64,000 nucleotides of DNA from Vespa crabro (taxonomy: Eukaryota > Arthropoda > Insecta > Hymenoptera > Vespidae), in NCBI RefSeq assembly GCF_910589235.1, contig NC_060956.1, positions 481,501 to 545,500 on the forward strand. The letters run 5' to 3'. Positions within the stretch are counted from its first letter, which is position 1; the number at the start of each line of letters is the position of its first letter. Both the position numbers and the translations under genes were made by a program. Positions 46,074 to 59,264 of this stretch are shown one piece after another. The notes below the pieces were generated by a model. That model searched no databases, was not told where the DNA came from, and worked only from the letters and a program-made list of their open reading frames with translations.

Positions 46074-49000
46074 TTCCTCATATTCTTATAATACTGTTTA
46101 TATTTTAAACTGTAAACAAATTTTACAATTTTTTTTATTTGCATTTTGTAGAGTAAACTTTGCATGAATAGGTGCATAATTTATAAACTTATCTTTAAAT
46201 TTGGTTATATCCAACTTACATTGTATGTTACCATTCTTCTTAAATATTTATAGAATACAGTCTGATAAAACTTTCTGAAACTTAATTTTGCATAAAACAT
46301 TTTTTAAGACTATTACTAGTACATGTACATATATATGTATGTGTACGTATTTTATAATAATATAATGTACATTATAGTTTATTGTATCAGTATTTAGGGT
46401 GCTTAAATTCATGTTAACACGAGGAACTGATTTACAGTAATGTATCCAAAACCTAAGCATGATAAAAATGTAGTAGGTTCTTTTTTTATCTATAGCGTGT
46501 TCTTCCATAATAATAAAAAAGAAAAAAAGAAAAAAAATATATATATAATTTATAATTGCATCAAATATCGAATACTCATATTACTTTGTATCTGGCATTC
46601 CACAAGTGCTTCTAATATTGTATGATTTGTTGTACATAACATAAAAGCCTGCTTCTCTTCCATTCTTTTTTTCTAAGAAAATGATTATACTAAAAGCAAT
46701 ATTTGAAAGATATGGATAACCAAAAGAAAATTATAAAACTTTTTGTTGCTTTTCTGAGTATTGCTTTCAACGTCATCATTGTATATTTGTGTGAGTGCGC
46801 ATAGTTTTTCTTTTTATATAATTGCAATACAATGACTGAAAGTTAATGTGACATCTCAGGAAGCGATGCAAGTAGTAGATATTTTCATTCTATTTTTTTT
46901 TTTTTCCTTTTTTTTTTCTTTTTTTTCCAATTTGTTTCATAATTACATGCAATTTATACATTCATTTAAAAAGTCTAGCGCAAGTATGGTGATGCTCATT
47001 ATTAATATTATCCATTGTTTTATAACATCTATAAATCATTGGTTAATAGAAATAAAGATAGTATTTATCATCGTTCATAGTATTAACAATTGCATCAAGC
47101 TATTGTTTTTATAAAATATTATAATTTAAACTACAAAAAACAAAATATTCCTTTTTTTTTTTTGTTTTGTTTTTTGTTTTTATATGTTTACATTGGTTTT
47201 ATATATATTTATATATATATAAAAGAAACTAGCTTGAGTGTATTTGGCATACTTTGAGGAGATAAATACTATTTGTCTCATAAATATCATCTGGTAGGTA
47301 CATAAATACACGAAGGGAAAAGGTTAGAATTGTGTTCAAAATAATAATTATTTAGTATTTTATAGATAACTTATATAAATTCATTCTAATTACTAATGTA
47401 ATTAATTACATCTCTACTTCCTCTGTGATGGTTGATATGAATACGATCTTTAGTAAATCTTAGTACAAAATAGTACAAAAAGATGATATAAATTTTCTTT
47501 TTATGTCCTTTCTTCCTTTGGCAGCTACAACAAAGAACTTCAATTTGTTATGCTGTAAAAACTTATCACTTTTCCATTTTTATAAATTACACTAATGTGC
47601 TTCCAAAATATTATAATGATATTCGGTCGAACGCTAATCTAACTTTTACTTTCGTGTGAGAATATGATTTATCATGTTGCATGTCCGATATGCTCGAGAA
47701 AAGAATATCGTTAAAAATTAGAATTTATTTTGGTAGTACTGCGTTTATTTCTTTTTTTCTTTATTAAAAATAGTATTATATGACTAAATGTGGCTCTTTG
47801 AAAGTGTATTGATTACTTAGATATTGATTCATTTCAAGATATTTGATTAATAGCGTGATTTGATAAACGAATTTCAATTGTAATAATAATTTCATTATCA
47901 TTAACGTGTCATCCTCATTGACTCTTATCATCAACATTATCATTGTATTTTTCAACGTAAGAAGAGCCCACTCGAAAGCGTGCGTGTGTTAGAAGCATAC
48001 GCGACACATGTGCACTATCCAATACGATTACAATTAGTATGCACGCGCCATTTGTATGTATAGCCTTCGTGCGTGTGTGACGAATACGCGTAGTATTTTT
48101 TGCATCCATTACATTAATGAGGTTTATTTATACGGCGCATTATATCACGAGCAATTTTGAATTGCACCGACTGAACATCAATTTTGTTATTTACCTATAT
48201 AAACATCCGTCGTGCTCGATTATTAATTGTAAATACTCTGACAGCTTTTTGGCTTTAATTTGTTTCCTATCTTTTTGGTAGCAAACACATTATAGTGTTC
48301 TAATTCTTTGTAATTAATCTACCCTGATGAGTCTGTTAGAAAAATTTTATAAATGTCTACACAGACTACAAAGGATTTTTTTCTTTCTTTCTTTCTTCTT
48401 TCTTTCTTTTTTTTTTTTTTTTTTTTGCATTTTCTTCATAAATGAATTTTAATGGGAGATCATTTAATCTCCGAGACACGTTGTATATAAATGTGTCGAA
48501 ATTGCATCTTCAGCTCAGCAAAACGGAATAACGATTCCGTTAACTTTAAGGACGGTGCAATTCTAGACAAATCGTGTCGATTAATCGCTGTTTGCATAAT
48601 AATACTGGTTCCATGAATTACCTTTTATAATAGGATTTTTTTACTTTTGCTTTCATCGATCTCCCTCCACCATGTTTGTATTCCGCGAGTGTTCTTTTTT
48701 ATACTGTCCGAAACGACAAGAATGTACACGGAACTCTATTACGTTCCATGACTTCGTTTTACCGCAAGTTAAGAATTATATAAAATTATTGATGACAGGC
48801 GATTTAGTAATAATGATATTTATATCTGTCGAATTAATAAATTAAGTTGAAATTTTACCTAGCCGGCTCGTTATTTAATCTCGTTCGAGCAACTTCTTTT
48901 TTGTTTTTTCTTTTTTGTTTTTTTTTTTGTTTTTTTTTTTGTTTTTTTTGTTTTTTAAATAAGCCGGTTGTGGAATTGATCTGTGTGAGAATGATACGCC

Positions 49001-49531
49001 GTTTCACACTACGACTGAAATTCAACGGCGATGTAGTAAATAATGAATAATTATACAACAGTGTACGCCCGAATATGAATCAAACGAGATATTGTATTTG
49101 TCAATAAGAGACAAAATTATATGGTGCGCGGTACATACGATTTTTACTATTTCACCTTTTCTTTATTCTTAGGTATTTCGAGAATTCTTCTTCGATCGAA
49201 CAATACCAAGGTAAAATAGATTTCATTAATCTAATCTTTATTTGATTTCACATAATGTGTAACACACTTTATACAATCAATGAAATAAATATTCTCTATC
49301 TCTTTGATCTCTTATAAATTAGGGCCAGCCTAACATAATAAATTTTAATGATCAACTATGGTATATTTATAACTATCTAACGATTAATGGCATCTATTAT
49401 TTTCAATTGCATGCTAATACATATGTGATTAATAACAGTACCTTCAATTACGCCGTAATTAAACATAAGGCGTGTGTAAGAGTACATGTTTTCAAGTGTC
49501 AGTAAGCATTAGGAGAGAGATTAAATAAAAT
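45553..49531. other. Gene-poor region between CARM1 and G-beta-5
   Basis: Likely a long CARM1 3' UTR (first part) and the G-beta-5 3' flank. Contains a (TA)n tract at 46015-46070, several T-rich runs (46890-46930, 47151-47180, 48377-48426, 48895-48955) and a CG-richer portion near 47900-49060. The small frames here are encoded by T runs or show no similarity. No RNA gene could be recognised. Confidence 0.5.
46015..46070. repeat. (TA)n microsatellite
   Basis: About 27 uninterrupted TA units in the presumed CARM1 3' UTR or downstream DNA. Confidence 0.9.
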
Positions 49532-51079
49532 TTAAGCCCAAACACGTAATGTCGAATCCCAACTTCCAGTTGAAACGGCAGTACCATCCGGTGAAACTCT
49601 CAAACAAGACACACGATTTTCGTGTCCATATAAAAGTGCTACTCTTTGGCACTTTAGAGTATCCCATATGTTTACTGTATAATCATTATAACCAGCAAAC
49701 AATAAACGTCCACTTACACTGAGGTCGATTGTATTCGCTCCGAATATGATACTCTCTTTTGCATAAATAGCTACTTCTTTATCAGCACGTAAATCAAAAA
49801 GTCGGCATGTAGCATCATCGGAACCTGTTGCTACTGCATCGCCGCTTGGATGAAATCTTACCTATAAAACAATAAAACAATTCGATTAATCGTAATATAT
49901 TTATCTATCAATTGGAATATTATTATGAGTCAATTAAATTTATATCGAAGTTATATTCATACCGAATTAACATCGGACTGATGTCCTTCGAAGCTTTGAA
50001 CACATTGTCCGCTACGCATATCCCAAATTAAAACCATTTTATCACAACTACCAGATACGAATGTATTGCCAGTTTCGCTCGGTGCTAAATCAATTGACAT
50101 AACGTCGCTAGAATGTCCGTGAAAACTTTGAAGTAATTGACCACTTTCAACATCCCATAAAGCGCACGTACTATCACCGCTTCCCGTTAAAATTTGTTGA
50201 TCGCTATTGGGAAATGCACAACATGACATATACGATGTGTGAGTCCCAACGGTTTTTTTACGAGTTGTAACATCGTCTTCTAAACTCAATGGATAAACTG
50301 TTACTTTGTTATCTAATCCCCTGTAAAAATCAATTGAAATAATTTACATTTTCTCTCTCTCTCTCTCTCTCTCTCCCTCTCTCTCTCTCTCTAAAAGGTT
50401 AATTTAAATTATATAGAGGTATTATATTTGTAGACGTACCCACATGCTACTAAAGCACCACTAGGAGCATAAGCACATGCCATTACCCATATTGTAGGCA
50501 TTGTAACTGCATGCTCCTTATTTGTTGTGAAAGCATCCCATATTATCATTTTGCCATCCTAAAAGATGATTCATAGATATATGGAAAATGTAAAAATGTG
50601 CAAAATACAAATTAAAATATATACCTGAGAAGAAGAGACAATGTGACGCTTATCAGGAGACCAATCAGAACAAAGAACTTTTGCCTGATGGCCTTTCAAA
50701 ACACGTCGAGGTTTTACATTTATGCAGTTTATTCCTTCCAATCGATCAGCTACACTAGCAACTAAAAGATATAATATTTAAATTTATACATGATGTTAAT
50801 TCTTATAATATATAGAAATAAGAAAATATAACATAGTATATTGTTCTTTAATATGGTTTTTTAAATCATAATCATTCTCTCAACATACCTCATTTTTATA
50901 TAATATAATTTTATAGAATGTAGAAATAAACATGAAAATAATTTATCTTTAATTATATATTTTAGATAGTTACGAGTAACATCATTTAGCTTTTGTCGTT
51001 CATCCTCTAAACGTATTTTTAAACTCTCTGCCTCTTTAACCAAGTTATTAATGTGTTCCGGTTCATTAACAGAGTCCAT
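49532..51079 (-). CDS. GNB5: Guanine nucleotide-binding protein subunit beta-5
   Basis: The divergent G-beta that pairs with R7-type RGS proteins rather than with a normal G-gamma. Exons in coding order: 51079-50974, 50761-50625, 50558-50440, 50320-49963, 49861-49532; 349 codons (human short form 353). It starts MDSVNEPEHINNLVKEAESLKIRLEDERQKLNDV, the N-terminal helix. Seven WD repeats follow, with MSCCAFPNSDQQILTGSGDSTCALWDVESGQLLQSFHGH and DLAPSETGNTFVSGSCDKMVLIWDMRSGQCVQSFEGH almost identical to G-beta-5 and unlike G-beta-1 to 4. It ends STLRVWA. The frame continues upstream of the chosen ATG to another ATG at 51202 (a 41-residue extension without similarity); the downstream ATG matches the family. 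Intron 2 carries a (CT)n tract on the plus strand. Confidence 0.95.
50352..50392. repeat. (CT)n microsatellite in a G-beta-5 intron
   Basis: About 20 CT units with one CC interruption. On the transcribed minus strand this is (AG)n. Confidence 0.9.
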
Positions 51080-52456
51080 ATTTAGGAGATTCTTGAAGAT
51101 TAGTTTAGAATAATCACAGATCAATCCATGTGGGCTTACTTCTTCATTTACTTGTCTTATGTCAGCAACTATTAGCATTCCATCTATAACAACCTTTTTC
51201 ATTTTTTTTCTTCATTAAATTTTTGTATTCATATATTAGTTAGAATTTGTGAGATATATTATTATTTGTTATGAAAATAAAAAATTGACAAGTTTCTTAC
51301 ACAAATTATTAACTACAAGGTTTTTTATATTTCTATATATATATATATGATATAGCTTTTTCTGAAATATCATTTAATCTTTAATAATTGTTTACGTTGT
51401 TTTTTTTATAAATTTTGATAAGATTAAAAAGCGGTCATCAATGATAATCAATACGAGTTCACAATAACAAATCTTGACGCCGGTGCAATAACGCTTTCAT
51501 AACTAGTCAAACTTTATCTAAACATGTTGACTTTTAATGACAAAAATACATTTACACTTTCTACCCAAAAGAATTTATTAATTTTTCTAATAGATGACAT
51601 ATTCATTATTATTAATACTTTTTTTCACGAAACCGATAAAGTTACTACAACATTGTTCAAGATCATCTTAAAACTTCCAGCTCATTTAGCCAATCGCCAT
51701 TTTAGATTTGAAGGGCGAGTTACTCTACAATTTGTGCAATATTCTTTAGTCGCAAAGTTAAAATTATATATTTGTTTTACATATCTATGTTAACAAAAAT
51801 TAATTTTAGATTAATAAAAGATTTTATGAATGTATACATATATATATATATATATATATGTATGTACATATATGATATAGGGTATAATTATTATACCAAT
51901 GAAATTAAAGAAATGACAATCATGTGCGATTATTATTAAAAAAACAAATATCCATAGTCTATACATACATATTGTAGATTGTGGGCAGTATTATTTAATA
52001 AGTTTAATTTAAAATTGTATAACTCTCTATAAGAAATATGGATCTTGCATAGATATTTATTAACCGACAGTTTCTGTGTAATCTCTATATTATTTGAATT
52101 TAGCGCGTTTTACTTATACAACTGGAACGGATATTACTGTTAACCTCCAAGCCAGACCAATTTATAGATTATTCATATTTTTGGCCTATAAATAAGAAAA
52201 AAATATTTATTTAAAAAATTGTAATTTCTAAGTAAAACAACGATATTAAACTTTAAAAGTTATTTTATAATCCGTTGTCCATTGAAAATTTAAACATTTT
52301 CTGGATTCGAGGTTACAGCGCAGGTCGATGAATGTAGATTTCCTGTGCTCGAACGATAGAGTGGGGTTAGACAGGACGTACTTTTGCTCGTCGCCGTCTT
52401 TATCATTCTTCCTCATTGAATTCGTGGTCCGGTTGACGGGCTTTCAACGTATCAAG
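51080..52456. promoter_or_regulatory. Divergent G-beta-5 / ATP synthase alpha upstream region
   Basis: Contains both promoters, a (TA)n tract near 51838-51860, and an unrecognised 89-codon plus-strand frame at 51524-51793. The 5' UTR of ATP synthase alpha probably lies in the GC-richer 52300-52456. Confidence 0.45.
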
Positions 52457-55003
52457 ATGGCTCTTCTATCTCTACGTCTGGCCTCCTCTTTGGCGAGGCA
52501 ATTGCCAAATGCTACGATTCAGGTAATTTCTTAAAAAAAGCAAGAATTACTTGTGTCAAATTATTTCAAAGCCGCGGGAGAAATTATCGATAGCGCCGAC
52601 ATTTTATATTTGTTCATTACACGTTTCCACAATTTTTAGGATATTTAATAATGTCTTTTACTGAATATTATATTCTATAAAAAAGATATTCTCCATGTAA
52701 AAGCATTAAAAAATAATAGTATTTTTATAAACATCGTTTGTAGGGTATTATGTATTATGTAAAGAGAGGAGGACTGTTAAGTTATGTAATAAACATTTAG
52801 GGAGTAGATATATGAAGACTTATGAACAGATAGAGATATATGAATACTTCAAGTGTATTTCTATTTCTTTTTTTAGGTCAATTGGCCTGCTGTCACAGTT
52901 ACATCTCGTAAATACCATGTATCCTGTAGTCGCCGTTCTGCAGAAATTTCTTCCATTCTGGAAGAACGCATCCTTGGCTCTGCTCCCAAGGTACGTCTAT
53001 CTTACAGTTGACTAATTATTCATTCTTTTAATTATACGATAATATTTATGAGAATTTGTTATGAAATTCTTATTAATATCTAATATTTATATTTAATTAT
53101 TAGATTCTAATAATAATAAAATTTTAGGCTAATCTTGAAGAAACAGGCAGGGTACTTAGCATTGGTGATGGTATCGCTCGTGTTTACGGTTTAAAGAATA
53201 TTCAGGCAGATGAGATGGTGGAATTCAGCTCAGGTCTAAAGGGTATGGCTTTGAATTTGGAACCTGACAATGTTGGTGTTGTCGTCTTTGGTAATGATAG
53301 GCACATCAAGGAAGGAGATGTTGTAAAACGTACTGGAGCTATTGTGGATGTTCCTGTCGGGGAGGAATTATTAGGACGTGTTGTTGATGCTTTGGGTAAT
53401 CCCATTGATGGTAAAGGACCATTGAACAGCAAACTGAGATTCCGTATTGGTACCAAAGCCCCAGGTATCATTCCTAGGTAATATATTTAAATTAACAATT
53501 TAAGTCCAATGACTATATGTTTATGACATATATATATTTTTATAGAGTATCCGTAAGGGAACCTATGCAAACTGGAATCAAGGCTGTAGATTCTTTGGTA
53601 CCTATCGGTAGAGGACAGCGTGAATTGATTATTGGTGACAGACAAACTGGAAAAACTGCCCTTGCCATTGATACTATTATCAATCAAAAACGTTTCAATG
53701 ATGGTGGTGAAGAAAAAAAGAAATTATATTGCATCTATGTTGCTATTGGTCAAAAGAGATCTACTGTTGCTCAAATTGTCAAACGATTGACTGACAGTGG
53801 AGCTATTAATTATACTATTATCGTTTCCGCCACCGCATCTGATGCTGCTCCCTTACAGTATTTGGCACCGTATTCCGGTTGTGCCATGGGAGAATTCTTT
53901 AGGTAAGATAAAGTTAATAAGCCGTAATATGTCTATTATAATTTCATGATTAAATAATATCTTAATCTTTCTTTTTACAGAGATAATGGAAAACACGCTT
54001 TAATTATTTATGACGATTTATCGAAACAGGCCGTTGCCTACCGACAAATGTCTTTGCTACTAAGGAGACCACCAGGTCGCGAAGCGTACCCTGGTGATGT
54101 ATTTTACCTTCATTCGCGTCTTTTAGAGCGAGCTGCCAAAATGAATGAAAGTTTAGGTGGTGGTTCTTTAACTGCATTACCTGTCATTGAAACTCAAGCT
54201 GGTGATGTATCTGCCTATATTCCAACCAATGTCATTTCTATTACTGATGGTCAAATCTTCTTGGAAACTGAATTGTTCTACAAAGGTATCCGACCAGCTA
54301 TTAATGTTGGTCTGTCTGTATCCCGGGTCGGATCTGCTGCTCAAACCAAGGCCATGAAGCAGGTGCTGTATAATATTTTAAATAGAGCAAAATGATTAAT
54401 AATTATACCGTTATAATATTAAATACTCATTGTTGTTATAGGTTGCCGGTTCTATGAAATTAGAATTGGCTCAATACCGTGAAGTAGCTGCTTTTGCACA
54501 GTTCGGATCTGATTTGGATGCTGCAACTCAACAATTGTTGAATCGTGGCGTGAGATTGACTGAGCTTCTAAAGCAAGGACAATATGGTAAAGCTATATCA
54601 TAAGATATACAATTTTTTTTTTTTTATCAAGTTTTGTCATTTGTAATAATATTATTTTTATAATATATTTTAGTGCCCATGGCAATTGAAGAACAAGTTG
54701 CAGTTATCTACTGTGGTGTCCGCGGTTATCTTGACAAAATGGAACCATCGAAAATCACTGCCTTCGAAAAAGAATTCCTTGCTCATATTAGGTAAATAAT
54801 GTTTTTTAAAATATTCTAATAATCAATTTCTGTCAAGTACAATTATATAGATGCCAATAATTTGATTTAATCTTTTTTTATACAATAGGTCTACACAACA
54901 AGATCTCCTAGGTACTATTGCAAAGGAAAACACCATCAGCGAAGCATCCGACGCTAAGTTAAAGAAGGTTGTTACTGACTTCCTTACATCATTTTCATCG
55001 TAA
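52457..55003 (+). CDS. blw: Mitochondrial ATP synthase subunit alpha
   Basis: F1 alpha subunit of ATP synthase (Drosophila bellwether), in the mitochondrial matrix. Eight exons: 52457-52522, 52877-52990, 53128-53477, 53546-53902, 53981-54362, 54442-54586, 54674-54791, 54889-55003; 548 codons, the usual length. Exons 1-2 encode a basic, Ser/Leu-rich targeting peptide (MALLSLRLASSLARQLP...SRKYHVSC). The mature part starts near SAEISSILEERILG. The beta-barrel (TGRVLSIGDGIARVYGL) is followed by the P-loop GDRQTGKT at about 207-214. The signature PAINVGLSVSRVGSAAQ lies near the end of exon 5, and the helical tail ends KLKKVVTDFLTSFSS. Codon use is richer in GC than most neighbours, fitting high expression. 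Strong conservation makes the exon borders secure. Confidence 0.98.
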
Positions 55004-55948
55004 ATGATTGTTAAACATATTTAAGTATCAGTATAGACAATTAAATGAACATTCTTTACTAAGCAAGTTCAGTGCACAGGTGAAATACATTGATATAAAA
55101 AGTGTCACCAATGTATATCGTCTGCTTATGATAAATGTTATTAACAATTCCAAATCCATACAATAAATGCGATAGTCATAATACACGATAGGAAAATATA
55201 ATTTCAGTATAAATTAACTTACTATTTCTGTTATGATTTAAATATACTTCTCTTGAGAAATATTTACGAAATTACACGAGAAGTTTTATAATGGTATAAA
55301 TAATAAAATCCAAAATTTTTTTCAAATTATTGATTTCCTTGTATATCCATTAACGACCTTGACGACTTTCCATTTCTATGGAGAAATTTTCCAATCCTTT
55401 TTAATATTCGTGTTGATGTTTTTGATAGTAGTGAGGTAATTAAAAAAGAGATACTTATTAGTTTCAAAATGTGACACAAGATGGCGCATTATTTTACATT
55501 AATTTCTAATTTGTGATTTTGAAATTGTTTGGCAAATATTATATGTTGTTTCTGTTAAATTTGGAAAGAAGACAGTAACATTTAATATTTGAATAGATGA
55601 ATTGGCGTCATTATCTTAACTTAAAAATCAGTTTTAAACAACCAATCAGTAACTAGTTACAAGATTTTATCATATTTCATAAAAGTAATCATAATTTTCA
55701 TTATGGATATTATAATTAATAAAAGAAAAATAATTATTGTTACAATTATCCTGAATATCTCAGAGATATAATCATTATTGAATTAAATTATTGAATATAA
55801 AATTTAAAGAATTTTGAAATCTAGTATGAAATTGTTCTAATGTTGCTAGTACTGTTTCTGTTATATCTATACCAAAGTAACTGAAGTAATGATTTTTAGG
55901 TTACTTTGGATCAATCGTTCTCGTTCCGGAAACAAGGAAAGCTAAAAA
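55004..55948. other. ATP synthase alpha 3' UTR and PCNP upstream region
   Basis: AT-rich, with no gene recognised. PCNP 5' UTR probably lies in about 55890-55948. Confidence 0.5.
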
Positions 55949-57066
55949 ATGTCTAAGAGGAATCCTGGGGACGAATATAGAAAAGGTTTTATTCATTTTA
56001 TTTATAATTTTACTATTTAAGTTGAATATAACTAGTTGTATTCCATGTTATTGGTAAGAGTACTTAAATTTTACATTTAGAACTGCGTTATTGGAATATA
56101 ATATTAGATGATTGACCATCGAGAGTTTTATCTGCCGAAATGAGTTTTCTTATTTTTCATCTATTTATTATCTTTATAAAAGAAATTTTGCTTAAGTAAT
56201 ATATAGAAAATTAAAAGATTCGTTTTAATCGGTGCTTGATGTCTACATTTACGTACATTTATCGTACAAATTAAACTGCCTCGAATCTGTATATTGACAA
56301 AGTAACGACGTAATATTGTCAATAAATAAGATTTATGATCAAACAATTCTTAATATATTTTCTAAATTGTATGATAAAAATATAATTTTAAATCAGATAA
56401 ATTTTTATAGATTAACTTGTTTTTAACGTATAAGAATAATTTATATTACATTATTTATAGGACAAGAAAGTTGTACTAAGCATGTTGCATAAAGATTTCT
56501 GGCTAAATAATCAAAGTTGTTTAACTTGATCTGAACTTTGCCAGTGTTTGACGTTGTCAGGGTCAAGTGTCTACAGAGCAGAGGACACCAGAGGGGACAG
56601 CAGAGGAAGGGATCGTTCACCGCTAAGATCAGATGACCACTGTGAATCTGGCAACTTTGGCCATGGTGACGTCAAGAAACAGAAACTTGCATTTGGGTTT
56701 GGGAAAAGGCAAACTGGTGCTGATCAAAAAAAGGGAATTCAGATCAAATTGGGTTCCGTATCTGTAAGTATATTATTTATATACGGTATATATGATGTTA
56801 TATATAATTGATTGTCCTTTTAGAACTCTGCCACAAAAACTACTGTAGTACAGAGACCTACAGTGGCATCTGTATTTAACGCAGACGAAGAGGATGAACC
56901 AGAAGAAATGCCAGCAGAAGCCAGAATGAGAATGCGAAATATTGGAAGAGAAACGCCTACCTCTGCAGGACCAAATTCATTTGGGAAAACAAAACAAGGT
57001 TTTTGTGACTCAAAAAAGATTTTTGAGAAAACACTGAAGAAAGCGATGGAAGAAGCTAATAAATGA
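55949..57066 (+). CDS. PCNP: PEST proteolytic signal-containing nuclear protein
   Basis: Small, disordered, Lys- and Glu-rich nuclear protein linked in vertebrates to ubiquitin control by NIRF/UHRF2. Exons 55949-55985, 56561-56763, 56824-57066; 160 codons (human 178). The first exon (MSKRNPGDEYRK) is inferred from phase and context. Exon 2 has KKQKLAFGFGKRQ and IQIKLGS. Exon 3 has the most conserved block, FNADEEDEPEEMPAEARMRMRNIGRETPTSAGPNSFGKTKQGF, almost the same as vertebrate PCNP, which makes the identification firm. The acceptor at 56559-56560 is the only one nearby that keeps frame with exon 1. Converges on RpS26. Confidence 0.88.
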
Positions 57067-57515
57067 TTCCTTATTTAATCTACTTCTCAACTTTGTTGTT
57101 AATTGTACATTAATTTAATCTGAATCACAAAATTTATTAGATCTTCTATATGAAATTATATATAACTTGTGTTTTATTATGTAAGTAATGAAAGTAAAAT
57201 TATGTTGTTTTATTTCTGAATTCGTTGTCAAGTCGACTTCAATAATATCTATTAGTATAAAAAATTAGTGCTGAAACTATGTGTTCAATTTGCTTCTTCA
57301 CATCACGGTCACTATGATTTTCAAAAATAATTGTATCTCTCTGCTTATTCATACTTTACTCTTCTATTGTGTGTCTACATGAAAATATCCTTGAAGAGCA
57401 ATAAAGTGTATATTTATTCTGTAATTTATGAAGTATAGGGCAAATAAAATGTGTGGATTTTTATTTGATTGATTTTGTTACATTTATTTTTATTTTAAAT
57501 TCTTACATAGAAAAA
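57067..57515. other. Convergent 3' UTRs of PCNP and RpS26
   Basis: 449 bases of AT-rich 3' UTR; AATAAA-type signals occur at 57445-57450 region on the plus strand. No gene. Confidence 0.5.
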
Positions 57516-58403
57516 TTATTTTCTGTTTTGCTGTCCTTGGCGTAAATCCTAAAAATTAAAGATAGTTTTTTTTCAATCGACAAATAATAATCAATACATG
57601 ATTTTAATTTTTATTTGTCTTTAAATAATTATACAAGTAATGTATTAATAATTAACGAATGTTAAATATTCTATTTTTCATTTAAATAAAATTTGTAATA
57701 ATCTTATAATTACCCTTGGGAAATTCCGCACAGGTGGTGTCCTAATACGTCTAGCTTCCTTAGATCTATTACGGACCACTTTAGAGTGAATAGCACAGGA
57801 GACACAATAGTGTAACTTAGCATAAAGTTTGGGAAGTTGATAAGATGGATATTGACTGGCTTCTGTTATATCCCTTACAGCAGCTGCTTCTACAATATTG
57901 CGAATGACAAATTTTTTGATTGCCTTATCTTTTGGCACGCATCTTGCACAATTAGTACAGCGTACAGGATTTACATGGCCACGGCCATGCTTAGCACGTC
58001 CACCGTTTCTGCGTTTGCAAGTCTGCAAAGATAAAATATTTCCTACATTATTGTTCTATGTATTTTAATGTTTTTCTTCTAATAAGGGTTAGGTATTTAC
58101 ATTAATATAGGCTCAACGATCTTATATTTATCATTAAAATATTTATTTTTATTTAAAAGATTATTATATGGAACGTATATTATTAAATTATGACAGATTT
58201 ACTGTAAAAACCACATGGTTTGCTTTTTGTTTTTTTCTTTTCTTTTCCTTTTTTTTTTGCAAAATGACACGTTAGATAAAATAAAAATATTTTCAGATTT
58301 TATTTACCATTGACGAATGTTTAAAAAACTTTAATCTTTAAAAATTTCTTAAAAGGACAACAATTCTGTAAAATTTTATATGATAAATAAAACAACTAAC
58401 CAT
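57516..58403 (-). CDS. RpS26: 40S ribosomal protein S26
   Basis: Small-subunit ribosomal protein at the mRNA exit channel. Exons in coding order: 58403-58401 (ATG only), 58022-57714, 57548-57516; 114 codons (human 115). The second exon holds nearly the whole protein: KRRNGGRAKHGRGHVNPVRCTNCARCVPKDKAIKKFVIRNIVEAAAVRDI, then LPKLYAKLHYCVSCAIHSKVVRNRSKEARRIRTPPVR. The zinc cysteines (CTNCARC and CVSC) are intact. The last exon encodes DLRQGQQNRK. A first exon ending right after ATG is common in ribosomal protein genes. A pyrimidine tract (CTTTCCTCCT, 58430-58421) sits 18 bases upstream of the ATG and could be a TOP start site. Confidence 0.97.
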
Positions 58404-59096
58404 TTTGCTTCGACAGTCACAGGAGGAAAGATCGGAAATAGCATACGAAACTGATGTAGAGTTTGTGAATGAGTCAAAATAAAGTTCACTTCCGGTTAAC
58501 TAGTTTTCTACAAATTATTTAAAACGATATTCATCTCCTCTACGTCTTTTTAAATGAAATAATATAATCTTATAATTACTTTTGGAGCCGTTTCTTTGAC
58601 ATAAAAATGAAAAGACGTAATTAAATATAAAAAATAATTATAAATAGAAATGATTCAAAGAGCAACTTGACGACCAAAAAATCACTATTACATTTAATAT
58701 TTTAATTTATAATAATTATATTCATTCTATGATTTTGATATTATAAATATGAAAAAAATTACAAGTATCCCACTTATAAAATTCATTTTAAGCCAATTTG
58801 TATTTTCGTCAGTTTTAATAATGGTATTATTAGTTTTCACCCTAGATTTATATTGCGATGATCTGTTTATATCACCAAATGAAAAGATGCCAATCTTCTT
58901 TGAAGTTTGAATGAGTTTAATCTATGCTTATTAGTTAAGATCAATGTCACTATGACATTTTTTTAATTAATTGATGATTATTTCTTAAAAAATTAACAAA
59001 ATAAAACTATGATAGGTATATTTTAAAATTTTTTCCGTTTGTTTATGGAATGGATTAATTAAATCATTGAGCAAATATTAAAGTTTTGCTATTACA
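58404..59096. promoter_or_regulatory. Divergent RpS26 / aveugle upstream region
   Basis: 693 bases between the two ATGs, AT-rich beyond the RpS26 5' UTR; no other gene seen. Confidence 0.4.
58421..58430 (-). promoter_or_regulatory. TOP-like pyrimidine tract of RpS26
   Basis: Read on the minus strand the sequence is CTTTCCTCCT, a C-initiated pyrimidine run just upstream of the RpS26 ATG, as expected for the transcription start of translation-machinery genes. The cap site itself is not shown. Confidence 0.5.
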
Positions 59097-59210
59097 ATGG
59101 TAGAAGAAACTGTTAATTCTACAAATAAGCCAAAAGTAAGTTTAAGCTAATTAATGTTCATAGTTATGTTAAACAACAAGATTTGAACTTAATTATATTA
59201 AAATGTACTA

Positions 59211-59264
<54 letters not shown>

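Noticed and set aside
46848..49058. Small Phe- or Lys-rich frames (46848-47114, 48847-49050, 48855-49058)
   Set aside because: Encoded by T-rich homopolymer runs, with no recognisable protein features.
53202..53471. 89-residue minus-strand frame
   Set aside because: Antisense of ATP synthase alpha exon 3.
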